Shown: piece after piece, positions 17,993 through 25,821 of the stretch
How the letters are laid out: every line of letters starts with the position of its first letter
Numbering within the stretch: position 1 is the first letter of the stretch
Assembly: GCF_000420065.1 (NCBI RefSeq)
Contig: NZ_ATUF01000002.1
Coordinates: 620,001 to 684,000 of the forward strand
Reading direction: 5' to 3'
Source of the DNA: Varibaculum cambriense DSM 15806
Lineage (GTDB): Bacteria > Actinomycetota > Actinomycetes > Actinomycetales > Actinomycetaceae
DNA length: 64,000 nucleotides
Notes under the pieces: model-generated
Told to the model about the DNA's origin: nothing
Databases searched by the model: none
What the model saw: the letters and a program-made list of their open reading frames with translations, nothing else
Program-made: the position numbers and the translations under genes

Positions 17993-18466
17993 GTGATGAA
18001 TGCTTTTTCGTTTCCGCATTTCAAGCCGCGTCTTACCGTTTTGTGTGTCCTCACCATGGCATGCTGCGGCTTCTTGAGCGGCTGCACCTCGCAACCCGTT
18101 GCGACCTCTGATCTTAAAATAGGCGATTGTTTCAATATGTCCGAGGAAGTACTCACCGGTACCCAACCTGCTGGGCAAGTGGAACGAGTAGATTGCGAAC
18201 ACTCCCATAACTCCCAAGTGGTGGGTATAAAGAAACTCTCTGGGAATAACTACCCGGGAGAAAAACAGCTTTATGACCTGGCGCTTAAAGAATGTGCCCA
18301 AGAGTTCGAAAGTTTTGTGGGAACCAGCTATCGCGATTCCAAGTGGGATTTGTATCCGCTGTCCCCTACCGAAACCACTTGGCAGGATGAGGGCGAACGC
18401 AAACTTACCTGCGTGGCTTTGAGCTTGCCCGGGCAAAAAAGTTCTTTAAAGGATTCAGGAAAGTAG
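17993..18466 (+). CDS. lipoprotein with septum-formation-like domain
   Basis: A 157-residue secreted lipoprotein. The signal peptide ends at a lipobox, FLSGC (Cys near residue 31), and the mature part has DLKIGDCFN, RVDCEHSHNSQVVG, NYPGEKQLYDLALKECAQEF and a final TCVALS. This Cys pattern and order resembles the actinobacterial Septum_form domain (PF13845), often found in small exported proteins of unknown role. GTG at 17993 and ATG at 17996 are both possible starts. It follows pit by 14 nt in the same direction and could be co-transcribed, but a link to phosphate uptake is not shown. Confidence 0.7.
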   Translation: MMNAFSFPHFKPRLTVLCVLTMACCGFLSGCTSQPVATSDLKIGDCFNMSEEVLTGTQPAGQVERVDCEHSHNSQVVGIKKLSGNNYPGEKQLYDLALKECAQEFESFVGTSYRDSKWDLYPLSPTETTWQDEGERKLTCVALSLPGQKSSLKDSGK

Positions 18467-18525
18467 TTTCTTAATATTATCCCCTACCACCAACTCGGTT
18501 TGTCACTTCAGGTCGCCACCCAGGC

Positions 18526-18555
18526 TTTACGTCCTAATAAGGTTTACCTTACAAT
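18526..18555 (+). promoter_or_regulatory. feo promoter with overlapping metal-repressor-like palindrome
   Basis: TTTACG (18526-18531) and TACAAT (18550-18555), 18 nt apart, make a plausible promoter. The palindrome TAAGGTTTACCTTA (18538-18551) lies between and into the -10. Its TAAGGT/ACCTTA half-sites recall DtxR/IdeR-type sites, but the half-sites are closer together than in the 19-bp consensus. A second -10-like box, TATTTA at 18567-18572, would give a leaderless message at the GTG start. Confidence 0.5.
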
Positions 18556-18577
18556 GGTTATGGTCGTATTTAGTTAG

Positions 18578-20641
18578 GTGAACTTAAGTTCCCGAATTAG
18601 TATTACGAACTCACGAGAGGACTGGGCAATAAGAATCGCCTTCGCCGGTAATCCTAATAGCGGCAAAACCACTATGTTTAACGCTTTAACCGGAAAAAAG
18701 GCCAAGGTGGGCAACTGGGGCGGGGTTACCGTCGGACAAGCTGAGGCTAAACTAAGAAATGAGCTCAGCGGTAATCGTGAGGCCACGGCCGTGGATTTGC
18801 CCGGTGCTTACTCTATGTCCCCTTTTACCCCAGAAGAAACCATCACCAGTAAATACGTTCATGATGCCAATCCGGACGCTATTGTCAATATTGTTGATGC
18901 CACCAACCTGCGACGCTCTTTATTCTTTACCACCCAGCTGCTGGAGTTAGGGGTACCGGTGGTAGTCGCCCTCAATAAAAGCGATATTAACGAGAAGGAA
19001 AACACCCAGATCGATGCCCAAAAGCTGCAACGCGAACTGGGATGCCCAGTGGTACCTACGGTTTCTACCGCAAAAGAGAACAACGGCTTGGATCAGGTCC
19101 TGCACGCAGTATTTAGTCAGGAGGGTAAGGGACAAAAAGCCCCTTACCTACAAGAAGATATTGATCTCACCAACAAGCAAGCAGTTGATGAAGAAGACCG
19201 GCGCCGCTACCAGTTCGTAGACTCCGTAGTGGATGCGGTAGAAACCCGGAAAGTTAAAGTTGCCGCTCACACTCGTCAAGACACCCTGGACGCGGTACTA
19301 ACCAACAAATTTGCGGGGATAGCGATCTTCGCGGCGATTATGTGGGCGGTATTCGTGATTTCTCAAACTTATGTCGGCCCGCTCATCGCTGATTGGTTAG
19401 TTGGCTGGATCGAAGCCTTCCAAGACTGGACCAGTGAACAAATGGCAGATTCTCCTGCCTTGTTACGCACCGTCATCGCCGATGGGCTCATTGGAGGCGT
19501 AGGTGCGGTAATTGGATTCCTCCCGCTAGTGATGGTGATGTACTTCCTGCTGGCACTATTAGAGGAGTCTGGTTATATGGCGCGGGTAAGCGCCGTGCTC
19601 GATCCCATCTTCAAGCGGGTGGGTCTGTCCGGTAAATCTGTCATCCCCATCGTAATCAGCACCGGTTGCGCCATCCCCGGGATTATGAGTTGCCGGACTA
19701 TCCGCGATGAACGCGAACGGCGGGCCACCGCGATGCTGGCTTCTTTCATTCCCTGTGGAGCAAAAATCCCGGTCATCGCACTATTTTGTGGAGCCTTCTT
19801 TGCCGGGTCTGCTTGGGTGAGTTGGGTCAGCTATTTCGTAGGCCTGTGTCTGATTTTCCTGGGAGCTCTGCTGGTGAAAATGGTAACCGGACACAAATTC
19901 CGGAAAACTTTCTTCATCATGGAACTGCCCCGCTACCGGGTTCCTTCCCTGTGGAACGCCACCTTGTCGATGCTAGAGCGCGCCAAAGCCTACATCATTA
20001 AGGCTGCCACCATTATTTTGGTTTGCAACCTGGTAGTGCAGCTCATGCAAACTTTCAATTGGAGTTTCCAAGTAGTCGAAGAGGGCGCAGAAAACACTTC
20101 GATCCTGGCTTCGGTTGCTACCCCCTTCTCCTTCTTGCTGATCCCGTTAGGCTTTGGGACCTGGCAACTGGCAGCGGCGGCGGTCACCGGGTTTATCGCC
20201 AAAGAAAACGTAGTTGGCACCCTGGCGGTGGTATACGGCCTGACCCGCTTTATTGATACCGATGAGCTCGCGATGACCAGTGGAGCTAACACTGTTGCCG
20301 CCACTATGGGACTGACTTCGGTAAGCGCCCTCGCCTACCTGTTCTTTAACCTGTACACCCCGCCCTGCTTCGCCGCTATTGGCGCGATGAACTCCGAGAT
20401 GCGTGATCGTCGCTGGCTGTGGAGCGCCATCGGATTGCAATTCTGCACCGGTTACACCATTGCCTTCCTAGTCAATCAAGTGGGCACACTGGTGATGTAC
20501 GGGCACCTGGCAGCCGGATTCTTCCCCGGCTTAATTGCCGTCGGGCTGATGGCGCTAACGATTGCGGTGATTTCTCACCGCATTCACGCCAATTTCGCTG
20601 CCCAGTACAACCTGCACCAACAGGTTGAAAAGGCTGCTTAA
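18578..20641 (+). CDS. feoB: ferrous iron transporter B
   Basis: GTPase-coupled Fe(II) permease. The 687-residue protein has a G1 motif GNPNSGKTT (about residues 25-33), GGVTVGQAEAKL as the switch region, DLPGAYSM as G3 and LNKSD as G4, then about eight membrane helices carrying the Gate motifs VISTGCAIPGIMSCRTIRD (near 360-378) and the second PCGAKIPVIALF (near 394-405). The start is GTG at 18578: an in-frame TAG stands directly before it and no other start precedes the G-domain. There is no Shine-Dalgarno sequence, unusual among neighbours. A Cys-rich small protein and FeoA follow. Confidence 0.97.
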   Translation: MNLSSRISITNSREDWAIRIAFAGNPNSGKTTMFNALTGKKAKVGNWGGVTVGQAEAKLRNELSGNREATAVDLPGAYSMSPFTPEETITSKYVHDANPDAIVNIVDATNLRRSLFFTTQLLELGVPVVVALNKSDINEKENTQIDAQKLQRELGCPVVPTVSTAKENNGLDQVLHAVFSQEGKGQKAPYLQEDIDLTNKQAVDEEDRRRYQFVDSVVDAVETRKVKVAAHTRQDTLDAVLTNKFAGIAIFAAIMWAVFVISQTYVGPLIADWLVGWIEAFQDWTSEQMADSPALLRTVIADGLIGGVGAVIGFLPLVMVMYFLLALLEESGYMARVSAVLDPIFKRVGLSGKSVIPIVISTGCAIPGIMSCRTIRDERERRATAMLASFIPCGAKIPVIALFCGAFFAGSAWVSWVSYFVGLCLIFLGALLVKMVTGHKFRKTFFIMELPRYRVPSLWNATLSMLERAKAYIIKAATIILVCNLVVQLMQTFNWSFQVVEEGAENTSILASVATPFSFLLIPLGFGTWQLAAAAVTGFIAKENVVGTLAVVYGLTRFIDTDELAMTSGANTVAATMGLTSVSALAYLFFNLYTPPCFAAIGAMNSEMRDRRWLWSAIGLQFCTGYTIAFLVNQVGTLVMYGHLAAGFFPGLIAVGLMALTIAVISHRIHANFAAQYNLHQQVEKAA

Positions 20642-20656
20642 GAAAGAGGACTAGAT

Positions 20657-20878
20657 TTGAGTACTGTTATTGCCAGCCTGGCGCTGGTGGCGATTGTAAG
20701 TGGCGCCATCACCTATATCGTCAAAGAGAAGCGCAAAGGTACCAAATGTATCGGTTGCCCCGTTTCCTCCTCCTGCAGTATTAATCCCGAGGTTGCGACC
20801 AACCGTGAAAACCGTCATAATCTGCAAATAGTAGGTATTACTAACCAGACAGGTGAGCCGAAGTGTCACTGTCACTAG
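20657..20878 (+). CDS. small FeoB-associated Cys-rich membrane protein
   Basis: A 73-residue protein with one N-terminal transmembrane helix (ASLALVAIVSGAITYIV), a Lys/Arg-rich boundary and then KGTKCIGCPVSSSC, followed by a Cys/His pair at the very end (KCHCH). This matches the size and pattern of FeoB-associated Cys-rich membrane proteins (PF12669), which occupy the FeoC position in many Gram-positives. It starts with TTG 15 nt after feoB, with AAGAAAGAGGA upstream. Role in metal delivery or FeoB regulation is inferred from position. Confidence 0.82.
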   Translation: MSTVIASLALVAIVSGAITYIVKEKRKGTKCIGCPVSSSCSINPEVATNRENRHNLQIVGITNQTGEPKCHCH

Positions 20879-20898
20879 TTTGCGAGACAAAGGAGAAA

Positions 20899-21111
20899 AT
20901 GAGTCTTCTGGAAGCCACCGAGGGGCAAACCTATATCGTAAAAGATATAGCTACTGATGACCCCGAGATGGACAGTTTCCTGTTTCGTTTAGGGTGCTAT
21001 AGCGGTCAGGAAATCACGGTTATTTCTCGTAAACGTAAAATGTGCATCGTAGTGATCAAAGACAGCCGGTACAGTATCGATAATCAAATTGCCGAAGCCA
21101 TTATGATCTAG
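20899..21111 (+). CDS. feoA: FeoA-domain protein
   Basis: Small SH3-like regulator that acts with FeoB. I chose ATG at 20899 because AAGGAGA sits just upstream and the FeoA fold starts there; a GTG at 20863 would overlap the preceding gene. The 70-residue product begins MSLLEATEGQTYIVKDI and continues with SFLFRLGCYSGQEITVISRKRKMCIVVIKDSRYSID, the beta-barrel pattern of FeoA. FeoA normally precedes feoB; here it is last in the operon, separated by the Cys-rich gene. Confidence 0.85.
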   Translation: MSLLEATEGQTYIVKDIATDDPEMDSFLFRLGCYSGQEITVISRKRKMCIVVIKDSRYSIDNQIAEAIMI

Positions 21112-21174
21112 GGCCCCGGCGGAGCCCATTTGATAGCTGTTACTTCGGCTGATTTTCCCACCTGGGGGCGCGGC

Positions 21175-21241
21175 CGGTAAAAGATACGACAGGGGCTTGA
21201 CCTGCGAAGCAGGTCATGGGGTCCCCGGAGTGCTTTTACCG
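21175..21241. other. nested inverted-repeat element downstream of feoA
   Basis: An outer 9-bp stem CGGTAAAAG (21175-21183) with CTTTTACCG (21233-21241) encloses GGGG (21192-21195) with CCCC (21223-21226) and an inner 7-bp stem GACCTGC-GAA-GCAGGTC (21199-21215). It is on neither gene: feoA ends at 21111 and rplA ends at 21373. It does not have the form of a simple terminator, lacks a U-tract, and is not tRNA-like. A clean hairpin terminator follows at 21282. Confidence 0.6.
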
Positions 21242-21281
21242 AGCCAGCCCCCATTTCTGGTGCCAATCCGCAGAAAGTAAA

Positions 21282-21326
21282 AAGGGGATCCCGCCGGTGG
21301 ATTTTTTCCACCGGCGGGATCCCCTT
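21282..21326. terminator. bidirectional 20-bp hairpin terminator between feoA and rplA
   Basis: AAGGGGATCCCGCCGGTGGA (21282-21301) and its exact complement (21307-21326) with a five-T loop. It lies between convergent genes and can end both the feo message and the rplK-rplA message. Flanking A and T residues give a short U-run in either direction. Confidence 0.85.
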
Positions 21327-21372
21327 GATTTTCAGCTATTGTGCCTTTGCCCTAAGGTGGGCACGGCAATCC

Positions 21373-22089
21373 TTAGCGAGGATCGTCAGTCGCTAGATCT
21401 TTCGTTAGGGAGCTGTCCAAGGGGATGGACGGCCCCATAGAGGTAGAGATCGCGACCTTCTTGATGTACAGACCCTTTAGAGCTACCGGACGCAGACGCA
21501 GGATTTCATCCAGAACTGCCTGGTAATTCTCTGCCAGCTTCTCCGCATCGAAAGAGCTCTTACCCAGCACTACGTGCAGGTTGGCGTGCTTATCAACCCG
21601 GAAGTCAATCCGTCCGCCCTTAATCTCTTTAACCGCTTTTTCTACGTCCATGGTGACGGTGCCGGTACGCGGGTTAGGCATGAGGCCACGCGGCCCCAGG
21701 ACGCGACCCAGGCGCCCTACTTTGCCCATCATGTCCGGGGTGGCTACCGCTACATCAAAGTCCAGGTATCCACCCTGAACTTTCTCGATCAGCTCGTCGC
21801 CGCCGGCCTCGTCAGCTCCAGCATCTAGCGCTTCCTTGTCCTTGGGGCTATTGGCAAAAACCAGGACCCTAACGGTCTTACCAGTGCCATTAGGCAAAGA
21901 AACGGTGCCACGAATCATCTGATCCGATTTCCGCGGATCTACCGTGAGACGGAAAACCGCATCCACGGTGGCATCAAACTTGGTGGAAGAAATTTCCTTG
22001 GCCAAACGGAAAGCCTCTAACGGTTGGTAGAGACGATCCTTATGAACTTTTTCAGCAGCCTGGTTAAAGGCTTTCGAGTGCTTTTTCAT
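21373..22089 (-). CDS. rplA: ribosomal protein L1
   Basis: Large-subunit protein of the L1 stalk and, in many bacteria, translational autoregulator of the L11 operon. The product of 238 residues starts [18 protein letters not shown] used the ATG at 22089 because AAGGAGAAAAG precedes it, whereas the longer frame to 22137 adds 16 residues unlike L1. [22 protein letters not shown] (two adjoining blocks, near 120-141) and the C-terminal [21 protein letters not shown] match the family. It follows rplK after 80 nt. Confidence 0.97.
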   Translation of the reverse strand: MKKHSKAFNQAAEKVHKDRLYQPLEAFRLAKEISSTKFDATVDAVFRLTVDPRKSDQMIRGTVSLPNGTGKTVRVLVFANSPKDKEALDAGADEAGGDELIEKVQGGYLDFDVAVATPDMMGKVGRLGRVLGPRGLMPNPRTGTVTMDVEKAVKEIKGGRIDFRVDKHANLHVVLGKSSFDAEKLAENYQAVLDEILRLRPVALKGLYIKKVAISTSMGPSIPLDSSLTKDLATDDPR

Positions 22090-22169
22090 CTGCTTTTCTC
22101 CTTGCAGGTTGTGGTGAGGGCGCACATTCCCCTCCACGGTTTATAGTCTTATTTTGGCTGTTCGCCGGG

Positions 22170-22604
22170 TTAACCCTCGACGACAACACCCATTGAACGA
22201 GCCGTTCCCGCGATAATCTTTGCGGCCGCATCGATATCGTTCGCGTTCAGGTCATTCTTCTTTTGCTCGGCAATCTCCTTAACCTGATCCATGGTCAACT
22301 TCGCCACCTTATTGGTGTTCGGAGTACCAGATCCCTTGGCAATCCCAGCAGCTTTCTTAATCAACTGGGCAGCCGGCGGGGACTTGAGCACAAAGTCAAA
22401 GGAGTGATCCTCGTAGACACTGATTTCTACCGGAATCACGTTCCCGCGTTGATCCTGCGTAGCCGCATTGTAGGCCTTGCAGAACTCCATGATATTTACC
22501 TGGTGCTGCGAAAGCGCGGGCCCCACCGGGGGCGCCGGGTTAGCAGCACCGGCCTCGATCTGTAACTTGATCAGGCCGATTACCTTTTTATTCTTGGCAG
22601 GCAT
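22170..22604 (-). CDS. rplK: ribosomal protein L11
   Basis: Large-subunit protein of the GTPase-associated centre. The 144-residue length is exact for the family. It starts [19 protein letters not shown] and contains [25 protein letters not shown], with [14 protein letters not shown] and [12 protein letters not shown] at the C-terminus. An AGAAGGACC ribosome binding site lies before the ATG. It stands between nusG and rplA, the standard order. Confidence 0.98.
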   Translation of the reverse strand: MPAKNKKVIGLIKLQIEAGAANPAPPVGPALSQHQVNIMEFCKAYNAATQDQRGNVIPVEISVYEDHSFDFVLKSPPAAQLIKKAAGIAKGSGTPNTNKVAKLTMDQVKEIAEQKKNDLNANDIDAAAKIIAGTARSMGVVVEG

Positions 22605-22765
22605 ATAGGGTCCTTCTCAATATAATTTCTTGATTTTACTTTCCCGACGGTTGCCGGAAACTCTTTGCGGTCTGGCAATTTTTCGCTGAAAAACTACCAG
22701 CACAGTCGTCCATTGTACGGGCGCACCCGCCCTTACAACCAATTAGGACTGCTCACTGTGAGCAA

Positions 22766-23677
22766 TTAAATCTTTGCTACCTGGTTAAATCCAAGCTCTA
22801 CCGGAGTTTCTCGATCGAAGATAACCACCAGCACTTTAAGTTTCTGCTGGTCAGGCATGATCTCCGAGATGGTAGCCGGCATAGTTGCGAACGGACCATC
22901 GGTAACGGTGACGTTCTCGCCTACCTCGAAATCAACCTCAATAACCGGCTGTTCCGGCTGTTTCGCCTGGCTGGCACGCTCATCCTGCAGTTCCGCAGCC
23001 TTAATGGAGGCAGGGGTGGGTGCCAACATGGATACCACTTCGTCCTCGGTCAGCGGCATCGGGTGTTGCGAATCCCCCACGAATCCGGTGACCGCAGGCG
23101 TGTCCTTAACTACCCGCCACGCGTCGGGGGCGTCCTCGACCGCTTCCATCCGTACCAGGGCGTAACCGGGAATTCGTACCCGATCCACCACTTTGCGTTC
23201 AGTGGATTTTACCTGGACGACTTTTTCCATCGGCACTTCGATCTGGTAGATCTGATCCTCCATGTTGAAGGTAACGATCCGCTGTTCCAGATTGGCCTTT
23301 ACTCGCCGCTCATACCCGGAATAGGTATGGAGGACGTACCAGTAGCCAGGCAAAAACTCTAGTTCTTCGCGCAACTTGTCCTGTTCGGCCTTAGAAAGTT
23401 CTTCCGCGGTAGCTGAGGGCGCAAGTTCTTGGTCTTGAGCAGTGTCAGTTAGCTCCAGCTCTGCCGGGGCAGCTGCTGGTTCGGGAGAAGTTTCCTCAGT
23501 AGGCACTGCCGGCTCTTCCGGGGTGTTTTCTACCCTGTTTTCTGTTGCTTCCGCTGCCAGCTGCTGGTCGCTGCCTTCAGTCTGCGCACTCGGGTCAGCG
23601 GAGGTACCTGCCTCTGAGGAGAATACGGGATCGTTGCTCACAGTAGTTTCTTCCTGCTCCTTATTGCCTGTTTGCAA
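22766..23677 (-). CDS. nusG: transcription elongation/antitermination factor NusG, acidic N-terminal extension
   Basis: Binds RNA polymerase and links it to ribosomes or Rho. The 303-residue protein carries an acidic Glu/Pro/Ala/Thr-rich extension to about residue 105, then the NGN domain beginning [20 protein letters not shown] and ending near TGFVGDSQ, and a C-terminal KOW domain ([27 protein letters not shown]). Such extensions occur in actinobacterial NusG. The start is TTG at 23677: AAGGAG lies 6 nt upstream of it. A GTG 13 codons in lacks a well-spaced ribosome binding site. Confidence 0.95.
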   Translation of the reverse strand: MQTGNKEQEETTVSNDPVFSSEAGTSADPSAQTEGSDQQLAAEATENRVENTPEEPAVPTEETSPEPAAAPAELELTDTAQDQELAPSATAEELSKAEQDKLREELEFLPGYWYVLHTYSGYERRVKANLEQRIVTFNMEDQIYQIEVPMEKVVQVKSTERKVVDRVRIPGYALVRMEAVEDAPDAWRVVKDTPAVTGFVGDSQHPMPLTEDEVVSMLAPTPASIKAAELQDERASQAKQPEQPVIEVDFEVGENVTVTDGPFATMPATISEIMPDQQKLKVLVVIFDRETPVELGFNQVAKI

Positions 23678-23691
23678 TTCTTGCTCCTTAT

Positions 23692-23940
23692 TTAACCGCC
23701 AAATACCTTGGTTACTAACCAGGCGGTGATGACGTCGACAACTCCAGAAAAGACCATCATTGCCAGCACAAACACAATCACAACCACAAAAAAGGTAGTG
23801 AGTTCATCGCGGGTGGGCCAAACAACCTTTTTTAACTCGGCAATGACCTGTCGCACGAACTGCACGATGCGACTCCAAAAACCATTTTTCGTCGTTTTGG
23901 CGTCTGCCTCTACGGAGGCTGCGCCCTCGTTAGGTGCCAA
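23692..23940 (-). CDS. secE: preprotein translocase subunit SecE
   Basis: Small essential subunit of the SecYEG channel. The 82-residue protein has a hydrophilic N-terminus, the conserved amphipathic helix [23 protein letters not shown] and one transmembrane segment ([23 protein letters not shown]). nusG follows in the same direction after 14 nt, the canonical secE-nusG-rplK-rplA order, with tRNA-Trp upstream. Confidence 0.95.
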   Translation of the reverse strand: MAPNEGAASVEADAKTTKNGFWSRIVQFVRQVIAELKKVVWPTRDELTTFFVVVIVFVLAMMVFSGVVDVITAWLVTKVFGG

Positions 23941-24025
23941 GATCGTTTCCTCACTTGCTGTCTTGGAGCTCCCGTCGAAGCCCCTATTTCGTCCTGTACC
24001 GGGCCCGGCACAGGTTTCAGATTTG

Positions 24026-24098
24026 CAGGGCAGGCGGGACTCGAACCCACAACCTACGGTTTTGGAGACCGTTGCGCTACCAATTGCGCCACTGCCCT
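24026..24098 (-). tRNA. trnW: tRNA-Trp (anticodon CCA)
   Basis: Read on the minus strand, a 73-nt cloverleaf: acceptor AGGGCAG pairs with CTGCCCT, the anticodon stem ACGGT/ACCGT encloses the loop CTCCAAA with anticodon CCA, and the T arm has GTTCGAGTC between GTGGG-type pairs. The discriminator base is G and the 3' CCA is not encoded. tRNA-Trp immediately before secE is the standard bacterial arrangement. Confidence 0.95.
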
Positions 24099-24309
24099 TC
24101 CAGCCAGATGGCTGACCTAATACGGTGCTAGATAAGTTTATGGGGTTTTACTGATCACGTCCAACCTACGGGCACATAGTGGGGAAAAACGCATATTTAG
24201 ACTCTCTGGGGAAGCTAACGGCACCTACTCGATACCCAAAATGACCACAATTCACCCCAATTTTTGATCACAACCGTTAAACACGAGCTAGGCGTGGCAA
24301 AATGAGACT

Positions 24310-25527
24310 ATGCACAAACCGCAAGAACACAGAATTTCGAATCGTCTCGCGCAAATATCCCCCTCCGCAACTTTGGCAGTGGATGCGGCCGCGAAAGAAC
24401 TCAAAGCTCAAGGACATCCGGTAATCGGATTTGGCGCCGGGGAGCCCAACTTTTCTACCCCTGACTATATTGTGGAAGCGGCGCAGGCTGCCTGCGCGGA
24501 TCCTGCTATGCACCACTACAGCCCAGGGAAAGGCTTACCCCAGTTGCGGGAAGCGATCGCCCAAAAGACCCTGCGGGATTCTGGCTACGAGGTAGACCCC
24601 AATACCGAAATTATTGTTACTAACGGCGGTAAACAGGCAGTTTTCGAGGCTTTCTCGGCAATAGTAGAGGTGGGCGATGAAGTTATTATGCCCACGCCCT
24701 ATTGGACGACTTACCCGGAAGTTATCAAGATTGCCGGCGGGGTTCCGGTTCCGGTAATGGCGGGTGCAGATCAGCATTATAAAGTCACGGTCGAACAGCT
24801 AGACGCCGCGAAAACTGAGAAAACCAAAGCTCTGTTAGTGGTCAGTCCCTCCAACCCTACGGGCGCGGTCTATGACGCGAATGAGTTAAAAGCTATCGGA
24901 CAGTGGGCACTAGATAACGGGATTTGGGTGATCACGGATGAGATCTATGAACACCTAATCTATGACGGAATCCATGCCGAACATATTGTGAAACTGGTTC
25001 CGGAACTGGCGAAGCAAACTTTGGTATTAAACGGGGTAGCTAAAACCTATGCGATGACCGGTTGGCGAGTAGGTTGGATGATCGCTCCGGCAGATGTCAT
25101 CAAAGCCTGTGCCGCTTTCCAGTCCCACACCACCGGAAATGTCTCCAATATCGCGCAGCGGGCAGCACTAGCTGCCGTTAGCGGCCCGCTCGATAAAGTC
25201 GAGCAGATGCGCCAAGTGTTCGACCGGCGACGCCAGCGGATGGTCGAGTTGCTACGCCAGGTTCCTGATCTCGAAGTTCCCATGCCTCATGGCGCTTTCT
25301 ACTGTTACCCCAGTGTAGAGCGGATTTTGGGACGGGAAATCGCCGGCGAAACTCCACAGACTTCGGCTGAGTTAGCTGATCTAATGCTCCGCAAAATCGA
25401 AGTGGCGGTGGTTCCGGGCGAGGCGTTCGGCCCTTCCGGTTTCTTCCGGCTTTCCTATGCGTTAAGCGATGAGGACTTAGAAGAAGGGGTCGGCCGAATA
25501 GTCGATTTTCTTAATCAAGTAAAATAG
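24310..25527 (+). CDS. aspC: pyridoxal-phosphate aspartate aminotransferase family protein
   Basis: Class I/II aminotransferase moving the amino group between aspartate (or another amino acid) and 2-oxoglutarate. The 405-residue protein has [50 protein letters not shown], a [11 protein letters not shown] segment and the PLP-lysine in [16 protein letters not shown] (near residue 240), followed by the substrate-binding Arg near the C-terminus (FFRLSYALS). It resembles subgroup Ib aspartate aminotransferases. No clear ribosome binding site precedes the ATG at 24310. Specificity is not provable here; the gene symbol is by homology. Confidence 0.88.
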   Translation: MHKPQEHRISNRLAQISPSATLAVDAAAKELKAQGHPVIGFGAGEPNFSTPDYIVEAAQAACADPAMHHYSPGKGLPQLREAIAQKTLRDSGYEVDPNTEIIVTNGGKQAVFEAFSAIVEVGDEVIMPTPYWTTYPEVIKIAGGVPVPVMAGADQHYKVTVEQLDAAKTEKTKALLVVSPSNPTGAVYDANELKAIGQWALDNGIWVITDEIYEHLIYDGIHAEHIVKLVPELAKQTLVLNGVAKTYAMTGWRVGWMIAPADVIKACAAFQSHTTGNVSNIAQRAALAAVSGPLDKVEQMRQVFDRRRQRMVELLRQVPDLEVPMPHGAFYCYPSVERILGREIAGETPQTSAELADLMLRKIEVAVVPGEAFGPSGFFRLSYALSDEDLEEGVGRIVDFLNQVK

Positions 25528-25540
25528 GTTGTCCTTCCTA

Positions 25541-25572
25541 CCCTCTCTATAATCTATAATCATTAGAGAGGG
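25541..25572. promoter_or_regulatory. inverted repeat enclosing two TATAAT boxes
   Basis: CCCTCTCTA (25541-25549) and TAGAGAGGG (25564-25572) form a 9-bp stem; the segment contains two perfect TATAAT hexamers (25548-25553 and 25555-25560). It lies 14 nt after the aminotransferase stop and 49 nt before the two-component cassette. It could be a terminator for the first, a promoter and operator for the second, or both. No good -35 box matches either -10. Confidence 0.5.
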
Positions 25573-25620
25573 GCGCGTGGGCGTCCCACTGTACGGGGAG
25601 CCACGGGGGAGGGCGGCATA

Positions 25621-25821
25621 GTGCGCAAGTTTGCAGCAGTAGCCATAGTCAGTGCTGCCCTTTGCCTTGCAGTTCTAATCGGGACGCGGGCGATCGTGTT
25701 GAACGGGGTTCATGACTTGGGGCCGGCAGTTAACTTCAATCCCCAAGTTGCGGTGACTACCCAGCCGTCTCCGCAGCTGTCCCCCAGCGTGCCCGCCACC
25801 GATCAGGTGGGACAGCCATGA
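25621..25821 (+). CDS. small membrane-anchored protein of the two-component cassette
   Basis: A 66-residue protein with a GTG start and GGGGGAGGG upstream. It has one N-terminal hydrophobic segment (FAAVAIVSAALCLAVLIGTRAIVL) and a Pro/Ser/Thr-rich tail, predicted outside the membrane. The stop overlaps the kinase start by 4 nt (ATGA), so it is translated with the kinase. I do not recognise a family. Position suggests an accessory or sensory partner of the kinase, which is inference. Confidence 0.65.
   Translation: MRKFAAVAIVSAALCLAVLIGTRAIVLNGVHDLGPAVNFNPQVAVTTQPSPQLSPSVPATDQVGQP

Noticed and set aside
18538-18551. Classical 19-bp DtxR/IdeR box
   Set aside because: Half-sites TAAGGT and ACCTTA are only 2 nt apart rather than about 7, so I list it only as metal-repressor-like.
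21175-21241. tRNA-like reading of the nested element
   Set aside because: No T-loop, anticodon stem or 7-bp acceptor in the right arrangement; kept as unclassified structure.
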